Both the position numbers and the translations under genes were made by a program. DNA of 64,000 bases from Bradyrhizobium ottawaense (GTDB taxonomy: Bacteria; Pseudomonadota; Alphaproteobacteria; Rhizobiales; Xanthobacteraceae), in the NCBI RefSeq assembly GCF_900099825.1, contig NZ_LT629693.1, positions 1,054,001-1,118,000 of the forward strand, written 5' to 3'. Numbering within the stretch: position 1 is the stretch's first letter; the number at the start of each line of letters is the position of its first letter. The notes under the pieces were generated by a model. That model searched no databases. It was not told where the DNA came from and saw only the letters and a program-made list of their open reading frames with translations. Of this stretch, positions 16,613 through 25,314 are shown one piece after another.

Positions 16613-17833
16613 CTACCTGTCGACGTTGGAGAAAGCCGTTTCGAGAACATCGCCGATTGGTTGCCACGTGCGGCCGTCGAATTGAACTAGTCGCAGGTGT
16701 TCGATCGGCCGAAAGTTCCGAGGTCCCGTGCTGATTTTGATCCCAGGGAGCAAAACGGAGCCCTGGTATTCTTTGAGGGTCCCGGCCTGCTTCATGACGT
16801 TCGCGCGTGACAGGTCATTGCCGCACTGCTTGAGCACTTGTACCAGTGTCTCGGCGGCCGCGTAGCCGAAGACGGCGGCGCCATCGTCATTGCCTCCGGC
16901 CCGACCATATTTGTCAACAAACGACTGCCAGTCCTTTGTGGCTTTTCCGTCTTTCCAGGCTGGATCATCTGCATCCTTCAAGAAGGCGGCTGTAATCGCG
17001 CCCACAGCATTTTCCACGCCAGCGGGCTTTAGCGCGGTCGCAATCGACGAAGCCATATGGCTCAAAATGAACACAGGGTGCCAATTCAACTCCGCCGCTA
17101 TTCGAATTACTTTCGCTGCGTCTGCAGGCGCTCCTGCAAACACAAAAATCTCGGCTCCTGATTGCTTCAAGATCGATACGTGCGTGTCCAGATGCGCATC
17201 TGCGATATCGTACGCGATATCGACCCTGATCATACGGGCGACACTACCGAGCCCGTCTTCCAGCCCCTTGACTATTTCTCGACCGACTTGATCGTTTTGC
17301 CAAAGAGCTACAATCCTGGTTCCGGGGTAGAACGCCTGTATGTAGTTGGCGTAGATGCGCCCCTCTTCCCGAAACGAGGGCTGCCAACCCATTGTCCACG
17401 GAAACGACGATGGATCGCTCAGATGATCGTCTCCGGAGGCGATAAAAAGTTGAGGAATTTGCCTTTCATTCAAGTAGCTGCGAACGGCAAAGTTGCCCGG
17501 AGTTCCGAAAGAGCCGAACATCAACAAGACGTCGTCTTCCTCGATAAGACGGCGCGTAAGCTCTAGGGCGGTCACCGGATTGGATTTGTCATCATATGAG
17601 ATAAAGCGCACCTTACGGCCGCTAATCCCGCCGTGCTCGTTGATCATCTCAAAATACGCTGCTTCGGCTTTCCCAATCGCCCCGAAGACCTCCAAATTTC
17701 CACTATAAGGCATGAGATTGCCGATACGAATTTCAGTGTCGGTCACGCCTGGTTCGCGCACTCGCTCGGAGATCGCGCTCAAAGCAGTGAGCGCCAAGCC
17801 AATCGCAACGAGCGTTCGGACCCACGTTTGCAT
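16613..17833 (-). CDS. ABC transporter substrate-binding protein (branched-chain amino acid type)
   Basis: A 406-residue periplasmic binding protein of the Peripla_BP_6/LivK type. It has an N-terminal signal peptide (residues 1-22) and the typical start VTDTEIRIGNLMPYSGNLEVFG, then an EMINEHGGISGRKV loop. No permease or ATPase gene is near, so it is an orphan; in rhizobia such proteins often serve aromatic or amide compounds or sensing. Codon use is visibly less GC-biased than in the flanking genes, and the gene borders repeat DNA, which suggests acquisition by transfer. The ligand is unknown. Confidence 0.87.
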   Translation of the reverse strand: MQTWVRTLVAIGLALTALSAISERVREPGVTDTEIRIGNLMPYSGNLEVFGAIGKAEAAYFEMINEHGGISGRKVRFISYDDKSNPVTALELTRRLIEEDDVLLMFGSFGTPGNFAVRSYLNERQIPQLFIASGDDHLSDPSSFPWTMGWQPSFREEGRIYANYIQAFYPGTRIVALWQNDQVGREIVKGLEDGLGSVARMIRVDIAYDIADAHLDTHVSILKQSGAEIFVFAGAPADAAKVIRIAAELNWHPVFILSHMASSIATALKPAGVENAVGAITAAFLKDADDPAWKDGKATKDWQSFVDKYGRAGGNDDGAAVFGYAAAETLVQVLKQCGNDLSRANVMKQAGTLKEYQGSVLLPGIKISTGPRNFRPIEHLRLVQFDGRTWQPIGDVLETAFSNVDR

Positions 17834-17878
17834 CGGATTAACTCAATTACAAAAGCCCATCGCTTGCTGACGATTTGA

Positions 17879-18538
17879 TCAGCTGCGGGGACCTGCGATG
17901 GGCCCCATCCATGCTCTCCGACCCGGCGCGAGGACCACGACAGTCGCGCCTGGCCTCACCCGATCAAAGAGATCGATGACATCCTCGTTGGTCATGCGGA
18001 TGCAGCCGGACGATATAGCCTGGCCGATATATTCCGGTTGGTTGGTGCCGTGGATGCGGTACAGGGTGTCCTTGTTGCCCTCGTAAAGATAGAGCGCCCG
18101 CGCGCCCAACGGATTAGCCGGACCTCCGGGAACACGCGCCGGGTAAGGACCGAGCCGCGCCTGAATCTCCGGCGTCGGGATCCAATCAGGCCATTCAGCC
18201 ATACGGCCAACCGCAGCGACGCCGGAGAAGGCCATCGCTTCCTCCCCCACCGCCACGCCGTAGCGGATCGCCTTGCCTTGCGGCAGGACGTAATAGAGAT
18301 AGCGCGCGTCGGTATCGACCAGGATCGTACCCGGCGCCTCTCTGCGCGAATAGTCGACGATATGCCGACGATAGGACTCTGGGATATTTACCTGCGCATA
18401 AGGCGGATGGGCCAGTAACTGCCGGTCCCTTGGAGTCAAACTGGCATCCGTCGAGGGTGCGAGTGTCGCTTGCATGCAACCGCCGAGCGCAAGCCCGAGC
18501 AGTCCAATCAGCAACAACGTGAGCCCGGACCTCTGCAC
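17879..18538 (-). CDS. YkuD-type L,D-transpeptidase lipoprotein
   Basis: A 219-residue lipoprotein with lipobox LGGC (acylated Cys21). The YkuD catalytic domain lies in the C-terminal half, with the motif HGTN (His163) followed by SSGCIRM (nucleophile Cys179). These enzymes form 3-3 cross-links in peptidoglycan or attach proteins to it, in the periplasm. The N-terminal region resembles other rhizobial L,D-transpeptidases (YRRHIVDYSRREAPGTI). The start is GTG at 18538. It lies 45 bases upstream of the SBP gene on the same strand, but a functional link is not evident. Confidence 0.9.
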   Translation of the reverse strand: MQRSGLTLLLIGLLGLALGGCMQATLAPSTDASLTPRDRQLLAHPPYAQVNIPESYRRHIVDYSRREAPGTILVDTDARYLYYVLPQGKAIRYGVAVGEEAMAFSGVAAVGRMAEWPDWIPTPEIQARLGPYPARVPGGPANPLGARALYLYEGNKDTLYRIHGTNQPEYIGQAISSGCIRMTNEDVIDLFDRVRPGATVVVLAPGRRAWMGPIAGPRS

Positions 18539-18773
18539 CGCCGGTCCTCCAAAGCGTTATGTTGCTCCATTTGCTTCTCGAATAGTGCAGAAATCAAGGC
18601 GTCATGGAGACAACCCTGCGATAACAAGGTTGGGCGCAGCTTGGTCTCCAGCTGCAGTGTGGGATCGAAGTCCATTCGGGTCAAACTCGGTCTTCGAGCC
18701 GCGGCAGAGCTAGTTCTGTGTTCCCCCAACAGCGGACAAACGGCGATTGCATCCGCACGTCGGTTTCGTGCCA

Positions 18774-18829
18774 CCAAACGGACCCGAGCGTGTAGCCTGA
18801 CGATGTCTGCTCTTGAGGGGTAGACCGGA
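18774..18829. repeat. Dispersed repeat C, left copy
   Basis: Core CGACCCGAGCG-TGTAG..CTGACGA and CTCTTGAGGGG-TAGACCGG. It matches 19584-19639 closely, in the same orientation, so the two copies bracket the unknown membrane-protein gene. The surrounding gap (18539-18966) holds no supported gene. Confidence 0.7.
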
Positions 18830-18966
18830 AAACATTTGATCTTGCGGAGACTTCGCTTCTTGACCCACTTCGGAAGTCAGCCCTCGTCCGGCACCCCATA
18901 TGCGGCGGGGTGGTGGAACTGACGACCCTCGGATAAGCTCTGCCGCTCACAGCCACACGGTGCTTC

Positions 18967-19524
18967 ATGATGGCCCGATCTCCGCAGTCGGATACCGCGT
19001 CGGAAAGCGGGGCAGAATCCAAAGCCTCGTTCCGCGAGAAAATCAACGAAGAACTGATCGAGTTCGCCATCCTCACGATCTATCTTTACGCTTGCTTTGC
19101 GGTTGTGATCTACCTCAAAGCTGCGGTTCTGCAGGCGCAAGGTATCGCGTATGATCACCTCGGCCTTGCCGCCATCAAGGCCGCGCTCTGTGCAAAATTC
19201 ATGCTGGTAGGACGCGCCGTTCACATCGGAGAGAGATTCAAAAATCTGCCGCTCATCGTTCCGACGCTGCACAAATCATTCGTCTTCCTCTTGCTTTTGG
19301 TGGTCCTGACGCTGATCGAGGAAATTGTGGTTGGGGCGATCCACGGCGAAACGATCATGCACTCAGTTTCCGGAATTGCGGGTGGGACGCTCCGTCAGTT
19401 CGTCGCGACAATTCTCATCATATTCCTTATTCTCATGCCTTACTTTGCGTTCCGATCGCTCGGGCAGATCATTGGCGACAAAATACTGGTGCGGCTGTTC
19501 TTCGAGCGTCGTCACAGCGACTGA
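18967..19524 (+). CDS. Hypothetical membrane protein
   Basis: A 185-residue protein with a polar N-terminus and about four hydrophobic segments (roughly residues 34-55, 63-80, 98-120 and 138-160). It therefore sits in the inner membrane. Charged residues between segments (GERFKNLP, EEIVVGAIHGE) give no known motif. I do not recognise a family. It is flanked on both sides by copies of the same repeat, which suggests a small insertion unit or repeated recombination at this spot. Confidence 0.65.
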   Translation: MMARSPQSDTASESGAESKASFREKINEELIEFAILTIYLYACFAVVIYLKAAVLQAQGIAYDHLGLAAIKAALCAKFMLVGRAVHIGERFKNLPLIVPTLHKSFVFLLLLVVLTLIEEIVVGAIHGETIMHSVSGIAGGTLRQFVATILIIFLILMPYFAFRSLGQIIGDKILVRLFFERRHSD

Positions 19525-19583
19525 TGGACATCCGGGCGGCTTTTTCCTTGTGCAAATTGCATCCGGCATGCCTGTCCATGGCC

Positions 19584-19639
19584 CCAAACCGACCCGAGCG
19601 CGTAGACTGACGACACCTACTCTTGAGGGCAGAGCGGAC
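19584..19639. repeat. Dispersed repeat C, right copy
   Basis: Same core as 18774-18829 with a few substitutions (CGACCCGAGCG-CGTAGACTGACGA...CTCTTGAGGG-CAGAGCGGACA), direct orientation. Confidence 0.7.
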
Positions 19640-19765
19640 ACGCGCGCAGCGCACATGTCACCTGCTCAGTCTCCAGCTTGTGCGTGGCTGTCGTCTGCGC
19701 TGTAAGGAAACGTTTCGCGCGCGCCGCCGCGTACGCTCGCTATCCTTGAGGCAATTCCCGATCTC

Positions 19766-21004
19766 ATGACCGAAGCTCCCTCCTCCGCACCCTCGGGCCC
19801 GCGCTCCTTTGCGGCGATGCGCCACTCAGGCTTCCGTGCGCAGTTCATCACCTATGTGTTCTCGATGATGGCCGACAATATCGAGCATGTGATCAGCTAC
19901 TGGGTGGTGTTTCAGAAATTCCATTCGCCGGCGCTCGGCGGCTTTGCCGTGCTGTCGCATTGGTTGCCGTTCCTGCTGTTCTCGGTGGCGTCGGGCGCGC
20001 TGGCCGAACGCTTCGATCCGCGCCGCGTGATTCAGGTCGGCATGGGCCTGTTCATTATTGCCTCGCTGGCCTGGGGCTATTTCTTCATCACCGACAGCTT
20101 GCAGATGTGGCAGGCGATGGTGATCCTGGTGATCCATGGCTGCGCCGGGGTGCTGTGGCAGACGCCTAACCAGATGCTGATCTACGACATCGTCGGCCCG
20201 CACGATCTGGCGAGCGCGGTGCGGCTGAACGCGATGGCGCGCTATCTCGGGATCCTGGTCGGCCCCGCCGTCGGCGGCGTGATCCTGCTCGCGCTCGGAC
20301 CGGCGCACGGCATCATGTTGAACACGATCTTCTATCTGCCGCTGGTGTTGTGGCTGGTGAAGGCGCCCTACGGTCCGCGTTTTCGCAAGGGCACACCGCC
20401 GCCGCGCCGGGCCGTGCGCGGACTGGCCGACATCGTCAACACCATCCGCGACGTCAGGCAGCATACCGTGATCGTTTCAATGACGGTGCTCGCCGGCGCG
20501 GCGTCGTTCTTCGTCGGCAATGCCTATAGCTCGCAGATGCCGGGCTTCGCCGCCGAACTCGGCCATGGCGACCCCGGCGTGTCCTACAGCATGCTACTGG
20601 CGGCCGACGCCGCCGGTGGGCTGCTGGCCGGCCTGGCGCTGGAGGGGCGCAACATGATGCCGCCGCGGCCGCGCACGGCCATCATCCTCGCGCTGCTATG
20701 GGGCGTCGCGCTGACGGTGTTCGCGCTCTCGCATAGTTACGTGCTGGCGCTGTGCTTCCTGCTCGCCGCCGGCTTCCTCGAACTGTCGTTCAACGCGATG
20801 GCGCAGAGCCTGGTCCAGATCAATGCCCCACCCGACATGCGCGGCCGCGTCATCGGCCTGTTCAACATGGCAAGCCTCGGCTTGCGCGCCTTCAGCGGCA
20901 TCTCGGTCGGCCTGCTTGGCAGCCTGATCGGCATTCACTGGTCGCTGGCGCTGTCCGCCCTGGCGACCATGATCGTGGCGCGATGCTTGCTGGCGGTGCA
21001 GTGA
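19766..21004 (+). CDS. MFS transporter (EntS-like, MFS_3)
   Basis: A 412-residue major facilitator with about twelve membrane segments. Conserved MFS pieces are visible: ALAERFDPRRVIQVGM after segment 2 (motif A-like) and NQMLIYDIVGPHDLASAVRLNAMARYLG, typical of the MFS_3/enterobactin-exporter group. This group exports siderophores or other small compounds by proton exchange. The substrate is unknown; no biosynthetic genes are adjacent. It ends 46 bases before the DUF1993 gene on the same strand. Confidence 0.85.
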   Translation: MTEAPSSAPSGPRSFAAMRHSGFRAQFITYVFSMMADNIEHVISYWVVFQKFHSPALGGFAVLSHWLPFLLFSVASGALAERFDPRRVIQVGMGLFIIASLAWGYFFITDSLQMWQAMVILVIHGCAGVLWQTPNQMLIYDIVGPHDLASAVRLNAMARYLGILVGPAVGGVILLALGPAHGIMLNTIFYLPLVLWLVKAPYGPRFRKGTPPPRRAVRGLADIVNTIRDVRQHTVIVSMTVLAGAASFFVGNAYSSQMPGFAAELGHGDPGVSYSMLLAADAAGGLLAGLALEGRNMMPPRPRTAIILALLWGVALTVFALSHSYVLALCFLLAAGFLELSFNAMAQSLVQINAPPDMRGRVIGLFNMASLGLRAFSGISVGLLGSLIGIHWSLALSALATMIVARCLLAVQ

Positions 21005-21050
21005 GATATGCTACACTGACAAAGCGACTTACAAGGCACGGAAGGACGCC

Positions 21051-21578
21051 ATGTATCATCACGTGATTGCACAATGCGCGCAGAACCTGAAGAACCTGGA
21101 AAACTGTCTCGACAAGGCCGAGCAATACGCGACCGCGAAGAAGTTCGACATCAGCGTGCTCCTGAACAGCCGCCTTGCGCCTGACATGCAGCATTTCATT
21201 TATCAGGTCCAAAGCGCCTGCGATTACGTCAAGGGCGCCGCCGCCTGGCTTTCAGGCCAGACGCCGCCCAGGCACGAGGATAAGGAGCAGACAATCGACG
21301 AACTGCGCGCCCGCATACGCAAGACCATAGCCTTCGTCGAAAGCGTGAACGAAGCGCAATACGCCGACGCAAGCGAGCGCGAAGTCAAGCTCTCCTGGGC
21401 GCCCGGCAAGATCATCCGCGGCGAGGATTACCTGCTGCAGATGACCATCCCCAACGTCTACTTCCATATCGCGATGGCCTACGCCATTCTGCGTCACAAC
21501 GGCGTAGACGTCGGCAAGATGGATTTCCTGGGTTCTATCAATCTGGTCGATGCCCGATCGGTCCGCGCGGTCGATTGA
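21051..21578 (+). CDS. DUF1993 domain-containing protein
   Basis: A 175-residue soluble protein matching the DUF1993 family, a helical-bundle group of unknown function related in shape to DinB-like proteins. Typical blocks are LAPDMQHFIYQVQSACDYVKGAAA and YFHIAMAYAILRHNGVDVGKMDFLG at the C-terminus. A good ribosome site (GGAAGGA) precedes the ATG. It may be co-transcribed with the MFS gene. Confidence 0.85.
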   Translation: MYHHVIAQCAQNLKNLENCLDKAEQYATAKKFDISVLLNSRLAPDMQHFIYQVQSACDYVKGAAAWLSGQTPPRHEDKEQTIDELRARIRKTIAFVESVNEAQYADASEREVKLSWAPGKIIRGEDYLLQMTIPNVYFHIAMAYAILRHNGVDVGKMDFLGSINLVDARSVRAVD

Positions 21579-21704
21579 AGCGACCGTCTGGCTCAGGCGG
21601 CACCGTCCCCCATCCGCCTACAATTGAACCAACCTGGAACCGGAACGATACGAAGCAGCGGGCTTTACCTCTTCAGAGATCGAACTCAACCGAAGAGTTA
21701 GCCA

Positions 21705-21905
21705 ATGGACACCCTACCCGTGGATCGCGCGCTGAGCATATACGGCGCCCTGGCAGACCATTCCGAGATGAAAGGCGCCCGCGAGCGTCTTTCAAGGCAC
21801 CTGATGCAGCTCTACATCGAGGGTGAAAAGAACCCGCACCGCCTGACGGTGCACGGGCTTTCATACCTTCGCGAGCTGGATCGGAAAAACGACCTGCGGA
21901 ACTGA
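21705..21905 (+). CDS. Small conserved hypothetical protein
   Basis: A 66-residue, charged, helical protein (MDTLPVDRALSIYGALAD at the start, LTVHGLSYLRELDRKN near the end) with no signal or membrane segment. I recall close relatives as single genes in Bradyrhizobium; the function is unknown. A gap of 126 bases without features separates it from the DUF1993 gene. Confidence 0.65.
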   Translation: MDTLPVDRALSIYGALADHSEMKGARERLSRHLMQLYIEGEKNPHRLTVHGLSYLRELDRKNDLRN

Positions 21906-21933
21906 AGCCGGAAAACGTGAGCCTTCGGCTCCA

Positions 21934-22173
21934 TCATCCCTTTTGAGCCTGCCGCTGCTTGCGCAGCGAGTTGCGTCGCGTGATTCGTGCCCTCGCGGCC
22001 CGGACCGCGTCGGTTCTGGTCGATTTCGCCTTCGGCAGCGATGCTTTGAGGCGATCGGCATCGTTCGACCCGGGCACGGGCGAAAGCAACGGCACCGGCA
22101 TCGGCATCGTCGCGCTGCGGTCGACCGGCTGCATGCTCATTGGACCGGTGTATCGGGGTTTGCGTTTTTGCAT
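21934..22173 (-). CDS. Possible small basic protein
   Basis: A 79-residue frame starting MQKRKPRYTGPMSMQP and ending in a strongly basic segment (ARARITRRNSLRKQRQ). Composition is plausible for a real small protein, but I recall no family with certainty and the frame continues upstream. Other frames here are equally open, so support is weak. Confidence 0.35.
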   Translation of the reverse strand: MQKRKPRYTGPMSMQPVDRSATMPMPVPLLSPVPGSNDADRLKASLPKAKSTRTDAVRAARARITRRNSLRKQRQAQKG

Positions 22174-22356
22174 GCGGGCAAAACGCGCTGATGCCGAATT
22201 TGTTCGATTGGGTTGACCGAGCTTGTTCGGAACCGCTCCCCCGCCTGCGCTCGACAAAGGTGACGAGATGAAAAGTTCCATCGTCTGCCATGAATAAGCT
22301 GCCTTAACCGGTGCAACCTATGCGCCTGTCGCGGTTTGTTTTACGGGAGAACGCGC

Positions 22357-22872
22357 GTGAGCCGCATACTGAAACCATTTGTGTTCGTCTTGGCCGGCAT
22401 CTACTTCCTGGTGGATGCTGCCGTCTGGCTGCTCGCCAAACCCGTCATTCGATGGCTATCGGGCCATTGGATTTTCGACAGGTTGCGGACCTGGGTCATG
22501 TCGCTGGGCCGATATCCCACGCTGGCGCTGTTTGTCGTCCCGGTTCTCATTCTAGAACCCGCCAAGCCGTTCGCGGCCTATCTGACCGCAACGGGCCACA
22601 TGGTCATCGGGTTGATCATCCTTGGCGTCGCCGAGGTTCTCAAGCTCGTGCTGATTGAACGGCTTTTTTGCATCAGCCGCGACAAGCTCATGTCGATTCG
22701 AGCCTTCGCGTGGTGCTACGCGAAGCTTCAACAAATCCGCAGCTGGGTCGAATCTCTCGGCGCATGGCGGCTCGCGCGGCGCCTGGTCCTGATCGCGAGG
22801 CGAACCATGCGTCGATACGTCCTCGCCTACCAATCGGAAGAGCGGGAACACGTCTCCTGGCAGTCGCGCTGA
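22357..22872 (+). CDS. Conserved inner-membrane protein
   Basis: A 171-residue protein with about three hydrophobic segments (residues 5-25, 46-65 and 78-97), then a basic, amphipathic C-terminal region and an acidic end. GTG at 22357 is chosen because GGGAGA sits seven bases upstream; the ATG at 22336 lacks a site. The function is unknown. It lies 42 bases upstream of the AI-2E-type permease, so the two may be expressed together. Confidence 0.7.
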   Translation: MSRILKPFVFVLAGIYFLVDAAVWLLAKPVIRWLSGHWIFDRLRTWVMSLGRYPTLALFVVPVLILEPAKPFAAYLTATGHMVIGLIILGVAEVLKLVLIERLFCISRDKLMSIRAFAWCYAKLQQIRSWVESLGAWRLARRLVLIARRTMRRYVLAYQSEEREHVSWQSR

Positions 22873-22914
22873 CCGGGCTGCGATATTCGCGTGCCATCCT
22901 CCTAGAAAGTTTCC

Positions 22915-24906
22915 ATGAGCTTGATCACCAGGAAGATCACCAACGGCCGCACGACGGACGAGCTGATGGCCTTGCTGAGTGCTGTCGCGTGCTCGATCCT
23001 GGCGGCCCTGTTCATTGCTGCGCTGTATTTCGGCCGGCAGATATTCGTCCCCATCGCGCTTGCGATTCTTCTCAGCTTCGTTCTCGGACCGCCGGTCGGA
23101 CTGTTGCAGCGCGCCCGGGTTCCCCGTGGCCTGGCGGTTGTGGGCGTCGTCCTTCTGGCGTTCTCGGTCATTTTCGGCCTCGGTAGCCTGATCGCAAACC
23201 AGTTGAGCCAGTTGGCCGGAGACCTTCCGGTCTATCAGTCGACGATGCGGGAGAAGATCAAGTCGGTGCGCGGCGTCACCGCGAGCAGCGGCACGCTCGA
23301 GCGGGCGGCCGACATGCTCCAGGAGTTGAGCCAGGAGCTCGACCGGCCAAAGGATGACAAGTCGGGCCGGGGAGCGATCTCGCGTCTCGGCATTCCCAAT
23401 GGGGCCGGAACGACCCTGCCCATCCCCGTCGAAGTCCGTCAACCCGACCCGGGCGCGCTGGAAAATCTGCGAACCCTGATCGCGCCCTTGCTCAATCCGC
23501 TTGCGACCACCGGCATCATCATCATCTTCGTGATCTTCATCCTGATCCAGCGCGAGGATCTTCGAAACCGGCTGATCCGGCTTGCGGGCTCGCATGATCT
23601 GCAACGAACCACCGCGGCGCTGGACGATGCCGCGACACGTCTCAGTCGGCTGTTTCTCGCCCAGTTGACGATCAACGCAACCTTCGGCGTGATTATCGCG
23701 GCCGGACTTACCTTCATTGGCGTTCCCAGTGCGATCCTCTGGGGCATTCTGGCGGCCGTGTTGCGGTTCGTTCCCTACATCGGCTCGGCGATCTCGGCGG
23801 CATTTCCGCTTGCGCTGGCGGCGGCCGTCGATCCCGGCTGGTCGATGCTGGCATGGACGCTCGCGCTTTTTCTGGGGGTCGGGCCGATCGTCAGCCAGGT
23901 CATCGAGCCCCTGGCCTACGGTCAGAGCACCGGATTGTCTCCCGTCGCCATCGTCGTCTCGGCCACGTTCTGGACGGCGCTGTGGGGTCCGATCGGGCTG
24001 GTGCTGGCAACGCCGTTGACGGTCTGCCTGGTCGTGCTGGGACGGCATGTCGAGCGGCTCGAATTTCTCGACGTGATTTTTGGCGACAGGCCCGCGCTCT
24101 CACCGCCGGAGATGTTCTACCAGCGGATGCTTGCCGGCGATCCGACCGAGGCCGCAGGCAAGGCAGAGGAATTCCTGAAAGAAAAATCGCTGTCTTCGTA
24201 TTTTGACGAGGTCGCGCTCAAGGGGCTTCTGCTGGCACAGGCCGATGCCAGGCGCGGCGCGCTCGACCAGCCGCGCATGACCAAGATTCGCGACGCGGTG
24301 ACCGAGTTTGCCAGCGACCTTTCCACCCAGGACGATTCGATACCCGAAGTGACCTCGCCTACCATGGATGCGGAGGCCGCGGCCGCGGTCGAAACCGTCC
24401 CCGATGCGGCGATCTCCAGCAATTTACCGGTCGTGCAGAAAGCCGATCTTCCGCTCGACTGGCAGGGAGAATATCCGGTGCTCTGCCTGGCCGGACGCAC
24501 CCCGCTCGACGAAGCGGCAGCCGTGCTGTTTGGACAGCTCGCCAACGCGCACGGCCTGGCCGCGCGGGTTGAGTCTGCGGACGCACTTTCGACGACCAAT
24601 ATCTCAAAACTGGAGACAGCGGGCGTCGCCATCGTCTGCTTGTCGTACCTCGACGCCAGCAGTCCAGCCCATATGCGCTACTCGGTTCGGCGTCTTCGTC
24701 GCAAATTACCGAAGACCACTATCATGCTCGGTTGTTGGGCCGAAAATATCGACAAGGAATCACTGGAAGAGCTCCGCGAGGTCGCCAAGGCCGACACCGC
24801 TGCAGGGAGCTTGCGTGAGGCCATGATGATCTGCCGAACCAGTGCCGGCGTGCAGGAACCCGATGGACTGCCGAACCACGTTACCGCGGCCGTCAGGATT
24901 GCGTAG
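22915..24906 (+). CDS. AI-2E family (PerM-type) permease with long C-terminal extension
   Basis: A 663-residue protein. The first 365 residues are the AI-2E/PerM permease with about eight membrane segments and the usual blocks (GRQIFVPIALAILLSFVLGP, TINATFGVIIAAGLTFIGVP, LRFVPYIGSAIS, EPLAYGQSTGLSP). Most family members end there. About 300 further residues follow: a helical part, then an alternating beta/alpha segment (PVLCLAGRTPLDEAA, VAIVCLSYLDASSP, TIMLGCWAEN) that reads like a Rossmann or B12-binding-like fold without the cofactor motif. The family exports diverse small molecules or ions; the substrate is unknown. The extension is probably cytoplasmic and regulatory. Confidence 0.87.
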   Translation: MSLITRKITNGRTTDELMALLSAVACSILAALFIAALYFGRQIFVPIALAILLSFVLGPPVGLLQRARVPRGLAVVGVVLLAFSVIFGLGSLIANQLSQLAGDLPVYQSTMREKIKSVRGVTASSGTLERAADMLQELSQELDRPKDDKSGRGAISRLGIPNGAGTTLPIPVEVRQPDPGALENLRTLIAPLLNPLATTGIIIIFVIFILIQREDLRNRLIRLAGSHDLQRTTAALDDAATRLSRLFLAQLTINATFGVIIAAGLTFIGVPSAILWGILAAVLRFVPYIGSAISAAFPLALAAAVDPGWSMLAWTLALFLGVGPIVSQVIEPLAYGQSTGLSPVAIVVSATFWTALWGPIGLVLATPLTVCLVVLGRHVERLEFLDVIFGDRPALSPPEMFYQRMLAGDPTEAAGKAEEFLKEKSLSSYFDEVALKGLLLAQADARRGALDQPRMTKIRDAVTEFASDLSTQDDSIPEVTSPTMDAEAAAAVETVPDAAISSNLPVVQKADLPLDWQGEYPVLCLAGRTPLDEAAAVLFGQLANAHGLAARVESADALSTTNISKLETAGVAIVCLSYLDASSPAHMRYSVRRLRRKLPKTTIMLGCWAENIDKESLEELREVAKADTAAGSLREAMMICRTSAGVQEPDGLPNHVTAAVRIA

Positions 24907-24931
24907 CGGGATGCGGCGTGACGAATTTATT

Positions 24932-25147
24932 TCATCCGGCCCCAGGCACCCCGTGCGAGCTATTCTTGGCCTTCTTTGCAGGCTGCACTGTAAGGCGAAG
25001 TGCCACGTTCGCGGAGCCATCGAATGTCTCAAGCAGATGGTCGCACGTCAGGCACCGGAACTCGCCGAGGGTCCCGGGTTTCGATTGCAACTCGATGCGC
25101 CGATAGCCAGCGTGGCACTCCGGGCAAGTGACGTCTGACTTCTTCAT
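24932..25147 (-). CDS. Small zinc-ribbon-like protein
   Basis: A 71-residue protein with CPEC at residues 8-11 and CLTC at residues 32-35, a spacing typical of a zinc ribbon, followed by a short beta strand region and a basic tail. Likely cytoplasmic; target unknown. ATG at 25147 opens the conserved part; the frame upstream is non-coding. It ends 25 bases past the convergent permease gene. Confidence 0.72.
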   Translation of the reverse strand: MKKSDVTCPECHAGYRRIELQSKPGTLGEFRCLTCDHLLETFDGSANVALRLTVQPAKKAKNSSHGVPGAG

Positions 25148-25314
25148 GCCGGTCAAATTAACACCGGGCGCGCGGCTATTCCAGCCCGTTTCGGGCGGCG
25201 GCATTGAATGACGAGTTTCAATAATTTGATCGACGAAACAGGCGGTTGCGGTATGACGAAGGCTGAAATGCCGCCAGCCTCCAACGTGAAGGCCGGCGGC
25301 GAAATCAGGCGGCG

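Noticed and set aside
15822..16690. Overlapping short frames in the repeat region
   Set aside because: All lie in repeat-derived DNA with broken composition; none resembles a transposase or other known protein.
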